64,000 nucleotides of DNA, from assembly GCF_900111255.1 (NCBI RefSeq), contig NZ_FOGP01000002.1, positions 186,001-250,000 on the forward strand, given 5' to 3'. Under the pieces are notes generated by a model. That model had not been told where the DNA came from. It saw nothing but the letters and a program-made list of their open reading frames with translations, and searched no databases. The DNA comes from Parafannyhessea umbonata (GTDB taxonomy: Bacteria; Actinomycetota; Coriobacteriia; Coriobacteriales; Atopobiaceae). A program made the position numbers and the translations under genes. This document shows positions 38,323 to 47,013 of the stretch, piece after piece (positions within the stretch are counted from its first letter, which is position 1; every line of letters begins with the position of its first letter).

Positions 38323-39207
38323 CTACAGCGCAAACAATCCCAGGTACATGCCAACGAGCTGCTCGCCGAAGAGCATGCAGAACCAGCAAGCAAGGGCGAT
38401 GGAGGGCCCCCAGGGGAAGGCGTGGGGGTCCACCCGCTCGGGGGCTTCCTCATCCACGGCTTCCGAATCCACGGTCTCCGCGTCGTCGGCCTCGTCGCCC
38501 GAGCCCATCCGCGCGAGCCCGAAGACGATGCCCAACACGCAGGAGACGAACACCACAAGCAGCAGCTGGCTGCCGCCAAAGTAGAGGGCGGCAGCCGCAA
38601 GGAGCTTGACGTCTCCTCCGCCGATACTGTCGCGGCCAAGCACGCGGTCCATAACGAGTGCGAGCGCGATAAGCGCGACCAGAACCCCGACGGCAGTGCC
38701 CACGTAGTAACCAACGGCCGAGACGATGTCAAAGCCCGCGGGAAGGGAGCCAGTCGCAAGGAGGGCCAGCCCGTAGAGGGCGCGCGCGGCGACGGCAACG
38801 GCAACGCAGGAGTTGGGGATGATGCACTCGTCAAGGTCCGTGAGCGAGAGGACAAGAAGCGTACTCGCGAAGACCAGCATCTCGACGGTCTCGAGCGTGA
38901 GGTCGTAGCGCACGACGACGGACAGGTACAGGGCCGCACACAAGAGCTCGGTCAGGGGGTAGCGAGCGGGAATGCGCTCGTGGCAGTAGCGGCACCTCCC
39001 CCTCGTGAAAAGCCAGCTGAGCACCGGCACGAGGTCGCGCGCGGCAAGCACGTGCCCACACGAGATGCAGTGGCTCCTTCCGCGCAGCACGCTCTCACCG
39101 TGCGTGAGCCGCCACGCGAGGCAGTTCAGAAAGCTGCCCATCACCAAGCCGAAAAGGCCGGTAACGAGCAGCGAGTACCCGGTTATGAGAGGAGTCGAGA
39201 AGAGCAT
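38323..39207 (-). CDS. pilD: Prepilin peptidase/N-methyltransferase PilD
   Basis: 294 aa, about eight membrane helices. Cleaves the leader of type IV prepilins and methylates the new N-terminus. The opening FGLVMGSFLNCLAWRL, the paired zinc motifs CISC and CRYC in the cytoplasmic loop, and the two catalytic aspartates in LTDLDE and GGGDVKLL identify A24-family enzymes. The N-methylating loop is intact. The C-terminus has an acidic extension (about residues 225-255). Last gene of the pilM-N-O-D group. Confidence 0.94.
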   Translation of the reverse strand: MLFSTPLITGYSLLVTGLFGLVMGSFLNCLAWRLTHGESVLRGRSHCISCGHVLAARDLVPVLSWLFTRGRCRYCHERIPARYPLTELLCAALYLSVVVRYDLTLETVEMLVFASTLLVLSLTDLDECIIPNSCVAVAVAARALYGLALLATGSLPAGFDIVSAVGYYVGTAVGVLVALIALALVMDRVLGRDSIGGGDVKLLAAAALYFGGSQLLLVVFVSCVLGIVFGLARMGSGDEADDAETVDSEAVDEEAPERVDPHAFPWGPSIALACWFCMLFGEQLVGMYLGLFAL

Positions 39208-39213
39208 GGCGGC

Positions 39214-39876
39214 CTAGCCAAGGGAATTCGAGAGGTCGTTTCCGCCGCTTGCAGACCCCGTCGCCTGGGCCACGTCGGCGGGAACGGAGTCGTTGCCCTT
39301 CTCATAGAACGTCAGATGGACGTCAACCGAGAAGGGCTGCTGCTTTGTGCCCGAGCCCGAGCCGGCGTTGCGGGCGTTACCCGATCGCTGCGCCTCGTTG
39401 TCCGTGATGGTGTACTCGTCCACAGAGCAGGGAAAGCCGCTGTTCACGAGCGCGTCGAGGACGGAGCGCGCCTGCTCGTAGGAGCCGCACTCAAACGAGA
39501 GCTGGACGCCTCGCTGCACGAGTCCCGATTCGTTGACAGCGACGTCCTCGAAGGTCATGTCGTAGTCAGCGGTTCCCGAAAGGACCGCGTTCAGGCTCGC
39601 CATGAGCGCCTGGACGTTGTCGTACTCGGGGACAACGGCAGGAACGGTGCCCTCAGCCTTGTACTTTGCGATTGCGTCCTCCATCTCGTCGATCTTCTTG
39701 ATCTTGAGCGTGTCGGTGACTATCTGGTCGTTCGCGGCATCGATCTGCGACGTCAGGTCGGCAAGCTGCTCCTGCGTCGCGGTGAACACGAACTGGTACC
39801 AGACGACGAGGATGAGAAAGATGGCCAGAAAGACCATCAGAACCTTCTCGCGGCGAGAGAATGTGTACGTAAGCAT
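39214..39876 (-). CDS. pilO: PilO-like pilus alignment protein
   Basis: 220 aa with one N-terminal membrane helix (VLMVFLAIFLILVVWYQFVF), a coiled segment, and a beta-rich domain (VQLSFECGSYEQARSVLDAL, VDVHLTFYEKG) ending in a disordered Ser/Gly tail. This is the layout of PilO, which with PilN links the motor to the cell envelope. Sequence similarity is low, so the call rests on topology and position: directly after pilN (adjacent stop and start) and before pilD. Confidence 0.8.
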   Translation of the reverse strand: MLTYTFSRREKVLMVFLAIFLILVVWYQFVFTATQEQLADLTSQIDAANDQIVTDTLKIKKIDEMEDAIAKYKAEGTVPAVVPEYDNVQALMASLNAVLSGTADYDMTFEDVAVNESGLVQRGVQLSFECGSYEQARSVLDALVNSGFPCSVDEYTITDNEAQRSGNARNAGSGSGTKQQPFSVDVHLTFYEKGNDSVPADVAQATGSASGGNDLSNSLG

Positions 39877-40494
39877 CTACTTCTCCCCCGTTTCGCTCGA
39901 GCTGCCAGATACCTTGAGTCTGACGGTCACGGTCGCGACGACGCCCGTCGACTCGTCGCTCGACTGGGCCGTCGAGACCGAGACGCTGTCGACGCCCTCC
40001 TGCTGGCCAAGCTCCTTGGCGATGGAGCCGACGCTTTCCAGCGAGACGTTGGAGAGCGTGATGGTCAGCTTGGTGTCCTCGAGGGACACCTGGTTGACGG
40101 TGCAGTTGGGCCTGACCTTTGACTCGACCATGTCGAGCACGCCCATTGCGTCCACTCCGGATGAGCTGCTAATGGGGGCATATGCCTCGTACTCGCTCAG
40201 GATGTCGTCGTATTCCTGGACGCGTTGCTGGACAGGCTCGAGATCAGCGCGAACCTTCGCAAGCTCCGACTGCTTCTTGGCGACGTTCGCCAGGGGGCCG
40301 AACACGGCGAAGTTCAGGAAGAGTATGGCCGCGACCGCAATTCCCACGGCAGTCACTATGACGCGACGCCGAACGGCACCGGAGCCCTCCACCTGATAGA
40401 GGTTCATCGTCCTCTTGGTGGGGTACTCCACCTTGTTGCGGCCCCTCTTCGTCAGGAGGTCAAGGCTTATCTTTTTGCCAAGATCAAGCGCCAC
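39877..40494 (-). CDS. pilN: PilN-like pilus alignment protein
   Basis: 205 aa from a GTG at 40494 with GGAGG upstream. A cytoplasmic N-terminus of about 40 residues contains a MNLYQVEG segment, comparable to the PilN motif that docks on PilM, then one helix (VIVTAVGIAVAAILFLNFAVF), a coil and a ferredoxin-like periplasm-side domain (VNQVSLEDTKLTITLSNVS). It overlaps pilM by 11 bp. The usual INLLP form of the PilM-binding motif is not exact here. Confidence 0.82.
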   Translation of the reverse strand: MALDLGKKISLDLLTKRGRNKVEYPTKRTMNLYQVEGSGAVRRRVIVTAVGIAVAAILFLNFAVFGPLANVAKKQSELAKVRADLEPVQQRVQEYDDILSEYEAYAPISSSSGVDAMGVLDMVESKVRPNCTVNQVSLEDTKLTITLSNVSLESVGSIAKELGQQEGVDSVSVSTAQSSDESTGVVATVTVRLKVSGSSSETGEK

Positions 40495-41503
40495 GAGAAG
40501 CCTCCTCTCCAGCCACGAGCGCCGCGTAGGCCAGCGAGCACACGATGTTGTCGGTTCTGGTGCGCACCTCGTCAGGCATGAACGCGTTGACGTACCAGAC
40601 GGGATAGTCGAAGTCCATGCCCATGGCGCTCACGAGCTGCGGGATGGCCGCTCCGCCTCCGGAGAGGTAGATGCCTTTGATGTCCTTGTCGGGGTTGCTG
40701 AAGTTGTAGAAGTTGACGACCTTGCTGACCTCGAACACAAGACGGTCGAATACGGAGCGGCAGCGGTCCGTGTCCAGAACGCCCTCGAAGTTCGAGTCGC
40801 GATAGGTTCCCGCCACGTGGAGGTCGACGTCCCTCATCTCGGCAATGGCAGAGTCGACGTCGACGCATCCCGAGTCGACCACGCGCGATCCCATGAACCG
40901 GTCGTCCTCGAACAGCGAGATGTTCATCTGGTTGTAGCCAATGTCCACCACGACGATGTCGCGGCCGGCGTCCTCGGGATGCTCGACGTTGTGGGCGTGC
41001 ATCAGGTGCATGTACGCCATCGAGGAGGGCGTCACGACGCGAAGCCTAAACCCCGCGTGCTTGAGGATGTCGGCGTAGGTGTCCATGACACTGCGCCTGA
41101 CCGCAGAGGCGTAGAGCTCCATGCGCACCAGCCTGCCATCTTCGTCGCAGACCATGTCATCAACGGCATAGTCGTAGGCGTAGGCGTCCGGGTCCTCGGT
41201 GATAAAGTCGCGGAACTCGTACGGGAGGTTGATCTTGAGCTCGGACGTGGTCATCGGTGGCAGCGAGACATGCCTGAAGTACGAGCGCTGCTCGGTCAGG
41301 ACGATGGCGCAGTCCCTGTCACGGATGCCCTCCTCGACGCGAAGCTTCTTGAGGAATTCCGCCATGACCTGAGGAGAGACGATTCCCTCCTCGTTCATCA
41401 CGTTCTCGGGCAGGCGCCTGGAAAGGAAGCGAAGGCCGCGGTCGCGGAAGGCGACCTTGACGTTGTCCGTCCCTATATCGAATCCAACGAATGAGCGAGC
41501 CAT
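40484..41503 (-). CDS. pilM: PilM-like actin-fold pilus assembly ATPase
   Basis: 339 aa. Cytoplasmic actin/FtsA-like protein that binds PilN. FVGFDIGTDNVKVAF at the N-terminus is the phosphate 1 loop, IVVVDIGYNQMNISLFED the phosphate 2 region, and IYLSGGGAAIPQL the adenosine loop. KINLPYEFRDFI near residue 90 matches the PilM segment after the first subdomain. First gene of pilM-N-O-D, downstream of the major pilin and its terminator. Confidence 0.9.
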   Translation of the reverse strand: MARSFVGFDIGTDNVKVAFRDRGLRFLSRRLPENVMNEEGIVSPQVMAEFLKKLRVEEGIRDRDCAIVLTEQRSYFRHVSLPPMTTSELKINLPYEFRDFITEDPDAYAYDYAVDDMVCDEDGRLVRMELYASAVRRSVMDTYADILKHAGFRLRVVTPSSMAYMHLMHAHNVEHPEDAGRDIVVVDIGYNQMNISLFEDDRFMGSRVVDSGCVDVDSAIAEMRDVDLHVAGTYRDSNFEGVLDTDRCRSVFDRLVFEVSKVVNFYNFSNPDKDIKGIYLSGGGAAIPQLVSAMGMDFDYPVWYVNAFMPDEVRTRTDNIVCSLAYAALVAGEEASRGA

Positions 41504-41644
41504 GATGTCCCCTGGTTCGTATGAGCTGTGTTAGTGCGGCGTAGCGTCGCATAGCTGATGAAATTGTACGTCATCGAGCTTCATTATCAGCGCTTGTTCT
41601 CCGCCACAGGAGCAGTTGAGGGTCAAATTTATCGGAGAAGGGCA

Positions 41645-41676
41645 TAAAAAAGCCCCGCGAATCGCTTCGCGGGGCC
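41645..41676 (-). terminator. Rho-independent terminator of the major pilin gene
   Basis: Perfect 10-bp stem (41652-41661 with 41666-41675) with a four-base loop; on the minus strand it is followed by TTTTTTAT. It lies about 40 bp past the pilin stop, isolating the pilin transcript from pilM. Confidence 0.92.
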
Positions 41677-41716
41677 AGAACCAATGCCGAGAGTCTTGGT
41701 TCTACGCGGCTAGTTC

Positions 41717-42130
41717 CTAGCCAAACGTGATCTTAATCGAAGACCCGTTGTAGGTGTAGGTGACGCTCTGGTCGGCGTTCCATTTCAGGGGCTGACCGGC
41801 GACGTCCTGATCCTCGGAAGCAGTGCCCTGGGTCTTGAAGTCGCCCTCGCTCTGGGTCTGGGTAACGGTACCGTCTTTCTTCAGGTAGTAGGTGTCACCC
41901 GAAGCAGCATCCTTGTTGCCCGCAACGTCAGCCGTGGCTGCAGCATAGCCGCCACGGATGTTCGCCGCATCGGCAGCGACCTTGGCGTTGTTGAGCTGAG
42001 CCGAGAACACGGGGATCGCGATTGCCACGAGGACAGCGATGATAGCGACGACGATGAGCATCTCCATCAGGGTAAAGCCCTTGTAGCCACGCTTCTTGAG
42101 GTCGTTCTTTGCCATGATAATCTTCTCCAT
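41717..42130 (-). CDS. pilA: Major type IV pilin
   Basis: 137 aa precursor. The leader ends KKRGYKG and is cut before FTLMEMLIVVAIIAVLVAIA, the class III signal with Glu at +5. The globular part is short (about 85 residues), Gly/Ala/Asp-rich, with no Cys pair, similar to small Gram-positive pilins. The ATG at 42130 has GGGAGG six bases upstream; the ATG at 42115 is an alternative that shortens the leader by five. It has its own promoter and terminator, as expected for the most abundant subunit. Confidence 0.93.
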   Translation of the reverse strand: MEKIIMAKNDLKKRGYKGFTLMEMLIVVAIIAVLVAIAIPVFSAQLNNAKVAADAANIRGGYAAATADVAGNKDAASGDTYYLKKDGTVTQTQSEGDFKTQGTASEDQDVAGQPLKWNADQSVTYTYNGSSIKITFG

Positions 42131-42215
42131 GCAGTGCCTCCCATTCCATTATTGGCGTTCCTTCCGTTGAAGAATACGACACGGAGGAGGCCATGTTCAA
42201 CCATACGTACGTAGT

Positions 42216-42245
42216 ATTATAAAGCACCAAATGTAGTTTTGTCAC
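42216..42245 (-). promoter_or_regulatory. Promoter of the major pilin gene
   Basis: On the minus strand: -35 GTGACA (five of six matches) at 42240-42245, 18-bp spacer, -10 TATAAT at 42216-42221, about 85 bp upstream of the ATG. The surrounding 100 bp are distinctly AT-rich. A palindromic TACGTACGTA lies near the expected transcription start. Confidence 0.75.
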
Positions 42246-42309
42246 TAATCTAGTATCTTTTTTGGAATACGTTAAGTTTTGTCCGCCGAACGCGATGCCA
42301 GGGCGCCCG

Positions 42310-43527
42310 CTACGAGCTGTAGCTCCCGTAGATGCTGAACATGGGAAGGTAGACCGCAAGCAGGATCATGACCACGATCAGGGCGAGAAACACGATCGTG
42401 GCAGGTTCGAGCAGCGCGACCGCCCGCGCGGTCTGGGTAGCCACTTCGTTGTCGTAGTAGTCCGAGATGACGTCCAGGGTCCTCTCAAGCGTTCCCGTCT
42501 CCTCGCCAACGCCCGTCATCTCGACGGCCAAGTCCGGAAAGGCCTCCGTCTTGGCAAGCGATGCCGCAACGGGCTTGCCTGATTCGACGGCAGGCTCAAT
42601 GCTTGCGAGAGCATGGGCCATGTAGCGGTTGGAAATCGTTCGCGCGGTGGCCTCGACGGCCTGCACGACCGGAAGTCCGGCCGCCATCATGACTGACATC
42701 GTGCCCGCGTACTGTGCCGCCGAGCTCATGACGTTGATCTTTCCCAGGACGGGAAGCCGCGTGCCAAGCCTCGACCACCACAACATGAAGTCTTCGTTGT
42801 AGCGCTTGAGCATCTTGATGGCTACGACGATTCCCACGATGACGCCCAATATGACCGCAAAGTAGCGCGTCATGAAATCTGACACGGCAATCATGACGAG
42901 GGTGGGAAGCGGCAACTCGACGCCCATCGACTCAAAGGTCTTCTTAAAGGTGGGGACGGCCATCACCATGATGACGACCACGACGATGACCGCAACGCCC
43001 ATCACGAAGGAGGGGTAGATCATCGCGCTCTTGACCTTTGAGCGGGACTTCGAGCGCTTGTCGTAGTACGTGGAGAGGCGCGAAAAGACCACGTCGAGGT
43101 TGCCCGAGTTCTCACCGGCGCGCACCGTCTCGATAAAGGTGACGGGAAGTCCACCGGCATGCTTCTCGAAGGCATCAGCCAGGCCATGGCCGGCCGCCAC
43201 CTCGTCCGCGACGTCGAGCAGAATTGCCTTAAGGGCCCCGTCCTCGGTCTGCTCCGCAACCAGCGCGATCGTACGCACAATGGGCAGGCCCGCACGCAAG
43301 ACGATGGCAAACTGGTTGCACATGATGGCCAGCGACTTCTCCTTCGCGCGGCGCGGTCCCAGGCGCAGGTTGATGTCGTGGGAGGGCTGTATCTCCTCGA
43401 TGTCCGAGACGATCAGTCCCTGATCCTTGAGCTGGCTGATTGCCTCGTCCTGGGTGTTGGCCTCCGCCACGCCCTCCTGGACGCCCTCCGACGCGAGACG
43501 CCGTGCCGTGTACTTAAAGGTCTTCAC
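42310..43527 (-). CDS. pilC: Type IV pilus inner-membrane platform protein PilC
   Basis: 405 aa from a GTG at 43527 (AAGGG upstream). Two GspF domains: MCNQFAIVLRAGLPIVRTI...FIETVRAGENSGNLDVVF and SAAQYAGTMSVMMAAGLPVV...MTGVGEETGTLERTLDVI, each with the conserved G-E-x-(S/T)-G block, and three membrane segments. It couples PilB and PilT to pilin assembly. Placed between pilT and pilA. Confidence 0.95.
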   Translation of the reverse strand: MKTFKYTARRLASEGVQEGVAEANTQDEAISQLKDQGLIVSDIEEIQPSHDINLRLGPRRAKEKSLAIMCNQFAIVLRAGLPIVRTIALVAEQTEDGALKAILLDVADEVAAGHGLADAFEKHAGGLPVTFIETVRAGENSGNLDVVFSRLSTYYDKRSKSRSKVKSAMIYPSFVMGVAVIVVVVIMVMAVPTFKKTFESMGVELPLPTLVMIAVSDFMTRYFAVILGVIVGIVVAIKMLKRYNEDFMLWWSRLGTRLPVLGKINVMSSAAQYAGTMSVMMAAGLPVVQAVEATARTISNRYMAHALASIEPAVESGKPVAASLAKTEAFPDLAVEMTGVGEETGTLERTLDVISDYYDNEVATQTARAVALLEPATIVFLALIVVMILLAVYLPMFSIYGSYSS

Positions 43528-43557
43528 GTTCGTATGCCCTTCCTCGGTGAATCAATG

Positions 43558-44607
43558 CTATCTGCCCTGGCGCAAAAACGCATCGGAATCGCGTGCGGCG
43601 CTCGCAGCCGTACGGGCGTCTATCAGGCGGCTGCGCAGGAGCCTCGATATCGAGGCGTCCATGGTCACGTTGCCCAGGGCGGCGGTCGTGGCGATGGAAT
43701 TCTCTATCTGCGGGGTCTTGCCCTCGCGGATGAGGTTGCGGATGGCAGCGTTCACCACCATAACCTCGCAGGCGAGGACGCGGCCGTTGCCTCCCAGGCG
43801 CGGCAGGAGTTGCTGCGAGACGACTGCCTTGAGCGTCATGGACAGCTGCGTGCGGATTTGCCTCTGGCGGTCCTCGGGGAACGACCCAATGAGGCGGTCG
43901 ACGGAGTCGGCGGCGGACTGGGTGTGCAGGGTCGCGAAGACCAGATGGCCGGTCTCCGCGGCAACCAGGGCGGTCTCGATGGTATCGAGGTCGCGCATCT
44001 CACCGACCAGGATAACGTCAGGATCCTCGCGCAGGATGGCGCGAAGGCCCGCCGAGAAGCTTTGCGTGTCTCTCCCCACCTCGCGCTGGGTCACGAGGCC
44101 TCGCGCCGACTCGTACACGTATTCGATGGGGTCTTCGAGCGTGATGATGTGGTCTGGCCGCGTGAGGTTGATCTCGTTGATGATCGACGCGAGCGTGGTC
44201 GACTTTCCCGACCCCGTCTCGCCTGTCACGAGGACGATGCCCTTCTGATACGCTGGGAAGTCCGCGACAACGGGCGGTAGTCCCAGCTCGGACATAGCGG
44301 GGATGCGCTCCGAAAGCAGTCGGAGGGCCATTGCATAGCCACCGTCCACACGATACGCGTTCAGCCTCACACGGACGCCAGCGATGTCGGAGGCGCAGTC
44401 GTACTCGCCCGTATGCGCCAGGTCGTCGAAGCGCCCTCCCAGCGCCGTGCGCGCCAGCCCCTCGCACTCCTCCGCGCTCAGGGGCGCATCGCCGCGGGAC
44501 TCGAGGCTCCCGTGGATACGGAAGCGCAGGAAGGCGCCGGGCGAGAGGTGCACGTCCGAGGCTGAGGCCTCACGCGCAGCCAGTACGATCTCTTCGAGTT
44601 CGTTCAC
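43558..44607 (-). CDS. pilT: Pilus retraction ATPase PilT
   Basis: 349 aa from a GTG at 44607 with GGGGAG upstream. Hexameric ATPase that powers pilin disassembly and twitching. Walker A GETGSGKST at 129-137, Asp box TLEDPIEYV, Walker B ILVGEMRD, His box TLHTQSAADS, and the C-terminal AIRNLIREGK motif, which is specific for PilT rather than PilB and is needed for retraction. Its presence means the pili are probably dynamic. Confidence 0.95.
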   Translation of the reverse strand: MNELEEIVLAAREASASDVHLSPGAFLRFRIHGSLESRGDAPLSAEECEGLARTALGGRFDDLAHTGEYDCASDIAGVRVRLNAYRVDGGYAMALRLLSERIPAMSELGLPPVVADFPAYQKGIVLVTGETGSGKSTTLASIINEINLTRPDHIITLEDPIEYVYESARGLVTQREVGRDTQSFSAGLRAILREDPDVILVGEMRDLDTIETALVAAETGHLVFATLHTQSAADSVDRLIGSFPEDRQRQIRTQLSMTLKAVVSQQLLPRLGGNGRVLACEVMVVNAAIRNLIREGKTPQIENSIATTAALGNVTMDASISRLLRSRLIDARTAASAARDSDAFLRQGR

Positions 44608-44670
44608 GTCACTCCCCTTCCCGTCAAAGCCAACCGATGAAAGCTCCTGCCAGTAGTGCCCCCGTCCGAG

Positions 44671-46377
44671 CTAGTCGGACACGTAGACCGCCCTCAGCAC
44701 CTCGTTGACGGTCGTCTTGCCCGAAAGGACGAGTTCGCGCGCGTTCACGTTGATGGGCTCGAAGTCCGTCCGCCTGACGGCCTCGAGTATCAGGTTGCGG
44801 TCCCCCTCGTGGATGGCCGCGCGCACGTCGCCAGTCACGCGCAGCACCTCGGCCACGACCGTGCGCCCACGATAGCCCGTGCCGTAGCACTCCGGGCAGC
44901 CACGCCCGCGATAGAACTTGATGTCCTCACCCACAACCGCAGGGTCAATGCCAATTGAGCGCATCTCGTCCGCGTCGGGCACGTAAGCCTCCTTGCAGTG
45001 GGGGCAGATGCAGCGGACCAGGCGCTGGCTGACGATTCCGCGAAGTGCCGTTGCCTGCATGTACGGCTCGACGCCGATGTCGCTCAGGCGGTCGAGGGTC
45101 GAGATGGCGTCGTTCGCGTGAATGGTCGAGAGGACCAAGTGCCCCGTGACTGCCGCACGCATGGCGATGTCGGCGGTCTCGGAGTCGCGAATCTCTCCCA
45201 CCGAGATGATGTCGGGGTCCTGTCTCAGTGCAGAGCGCAGACCGTCGGCGAAAGTGGTCCCGGCCTTGTCGTTGACCTGGACCTGGGTGACTCCTTCGAT
45301 GCTGTACTCGACCGGGTCCTCCAGGGTGATGATATTGACTCCCTCGGTGTTGAGGCGACCGATAATGGTGAAGAGGGTCGAGGACTTGCCCGAGCCCGTG
45401 GGGCCAACAAGGAGGATGACCCCCTGCCTATACGAGACGAGCCTGTTGTACTCCTCCAGGTTGTGTCCGTAGAACCCCAGCTCCTCGGCAGTGTCGAGCT
45501 TGTTGTCACGGTCGAGAATACGGATGACGATCTTCTCGCCATGTACCGTGGGAAGGGTCGACACGCGAAGGTCGGCCTCCTTGCCGTGCAGGCTGACGAT
45601 GGCCCTTCCGTCCTGGGGCACGCGCCTCTCGGTCACGTCCATTCCGCACATGACCTTGATTCGGCTCGTGAGAGACTGCTGGAGCTCCTTCGGGATCTGG
45701 AACTCCTCGTGGAGGACTCCGTCGATGCGCATGCGGACGCGCACGCCCCCGTCCTGCGGCTCGACGTGGATGTCGGAGGCCCTGTCGGTGATGCCACGCT
45801 CGATGATGTTGTCCACAAGGCGAATGGACGGCGCCGACGACCCACGGCCGTTGTCGAGATCGTTGGTGTGGAGGCCGAGGCTGTAGGCCCCGTTCACGTC
45901 GGACTGCTCGGCCTCCTGCTGCATCTCTCGGATGGCGCGCTTGGCGCCGACGGTTCCGTACAGAACCGAAATGGCGTGATCGATGCCGCTCTGCGTGGCA
46001 ATCATGGGGACGATGCGCTTGCGCGAGGCGGCGCGTGCCTCCTCGGTCGCGATGAAGTTGAGGGGGTCGGACATGGCAAGGTAAAGCTCGTCGCCGCGCG
46101 TGCGAACCGGAACGATCGAGTTCTTCTTGGCAAGGTTCCTTGGGACGAGCTTGGTCATCTCGGGATCGATCTCGATTTCGGAGAGGTCGATGTAGTCGAT
46201 TCCCAGCTGCACCTGAAGAGCCTCGATGAGCTGGCGACGCGTGATGACGCCGGTCGAGATGAGCGTCTCTCCCAGGCGCTGGTGCGTCTCTTTCTGCGCA
46301 GCGAGCGCCTTCGACAGCTGCTCCTCGTCGATGACGCCCGCGTCAATCAGAAGGTCTCCGAGACGTGTGTACTTCAT
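44671..46377 (-). CDS. pilB: Pilus extension ATPase PilB with an N-terminal MshEN c-di-GMP-binding domain
   Basis: 568 aa, AGGAG upstream of the ATG. The first 57 residues carry two complete copies of the 24-residue MshEN motif (residues 5-28 and 34-57, five-residue spacer): each has RLGxxLI, then GVI, then LxxxL and a final Gln at the consensus spacing. In MshE and related ATPases this binds c-di-GMP. The second N-terminal subdomain runs to about 150. The motor domain has Walker A GPTGSGKSS (325-333), Asp box TLEDPVEYS, Walker B ISVGEIRD, His box IHANDAIST and the zinc site CICPHC...CPEC. It drives pilus extension. Confidence 0.95.
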   Translation of the reverse strand: MKYTRLGDLLIDAGVIDEEQLSKALAAQKETHQRLGETLISTGVITRRQLIEALQVQLGIDYIDLSEIEIDPEMTKLVPRNLAKKNSIVPVRTRGDELYLAMSDPLNFIATEEARAASRKRIVPMIATQSGIDHAISVLYGTVGAKRAIREMQQEAEQSDVNGAYSLGLHTNDLDNGRGSSAPSIRLVDNIIERGITDRASDIHVEPQDGGVRVRMRIDGVLHEEFQIPKELQQSLTSRIKVMCGMDVTERRVPQDGRAIVSLHGKEADLRVSTLPTVHGEKIVIRILDRDNKLDTAEELGFYGHNLEEYNRLVSYRQGVILLVGPTGSGKSSTLFTIIGRLNTEGVNIITLEDPVEYSIEGVTQVQVNDKAGTTFADGLRSALRQDPDIISVGEIRDSETADIAMRAAVTGHLVLSTIHANDAISTLDRLSDIGVEPYMQATALRGIVSQRLVRCICPHCKEAYVPDADEMRSIGIDPAVVGEDIKFYRGRGCPECYGTGYRGRTVVAEVLRVTGDVRAAIHEGDRNLILEAVRRTDFEPINVNARELVLSGKTTVNEVLRAVYVSD

Positions 46378-46437
46378 TTCAAACTCCTAAGCGTTGACGT
46401 CGTGGTCGGCTGGCGGCGCGGGCCTTCGCGCGCGCCG

Positions 46438-47013
46438 CTACGACGTGGGAATGGGAAGCTCGCGCGTGTAGCTCTCTCCCAGAGGCGTGTAGTAGAAGCG
46501 ATAGGTCCTGCTGAGCGACGGGTCGCTCGCGTCGGTGATCCGGTAGGCCCCCTTGACGCAAACGGACGTGCAAGAGTAGTCGTCCTCGGGATCCGTGGGA
46601 TCGTCGACCAGCTCGATCTTGCAGTTACCGTAGGCGCTCCCGTTGAGCAGGGGGAAGTCGCCCTGGTCGCCCTGCAGGTACAGCTGGCCGTCAATAGAGA
46701 CGAGCCGCACGCCCCCAGCCGCCGAGATGGTCTGACGGTGGAAGACGACCGTGTCGACCTCCTGACCGTCCTCGGCAAGCGTCGAGGTCATGAACCTGAA
46801 CGGGTCGGCCAGCGAGCTGTCCACCGTCCCGGAAAGCATCTGGGCCTGAGAGGCAAACTGCTCGCGTCGGTACACGTCCAGCGCGCCGGACGTGCCAACC
46901 GCGACCACGCTCGTCAGCAGCGTGAGCACGAGGAGTGCGGCCAGAAGCTCGACCAGCGTGAAGCCGGAGCACGACCTTGGGAGACGCCGTGGCGCAATGT
47001 GACGCGCGATCAT
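46438..47013 (-). CDS. Minor pilin (pseudopilin)
   Basis: 191 aa. The leader MIARHIAPRRLPRSCSG is cut before FTLVELLAALLVLTLLTSVV with Glu at +5. The globular domain of about 155 residues has a possible disulfide pair (NCKIEL, YSCTSVCVKG) and is followed by beta strands (YRFYYTPLGES). Minor pilins prime assembly and form the tip complex. Its ATG overlaps the previous gene's stop (ATGA), and it precedes pilB by 60 bp. Confidence 0.85.
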   Translation of the reverse strand: MIARHIAPRRLPRSCSGFTLVELLAALLVLTLLTSVVAVGTSGALDVYRREQFASQAQMLSGTVDSSLADPFRFMTSTLAEDGQEVDTVVFHRQTISAAGGVRLVSIDGQLYLQGDQGDFPLLNGSAYGNCKIELVDDPTDPEDDYSCTSVCVKGAYRITDASDPSLSRTYRFYYTPLGESYTRELPIPTS

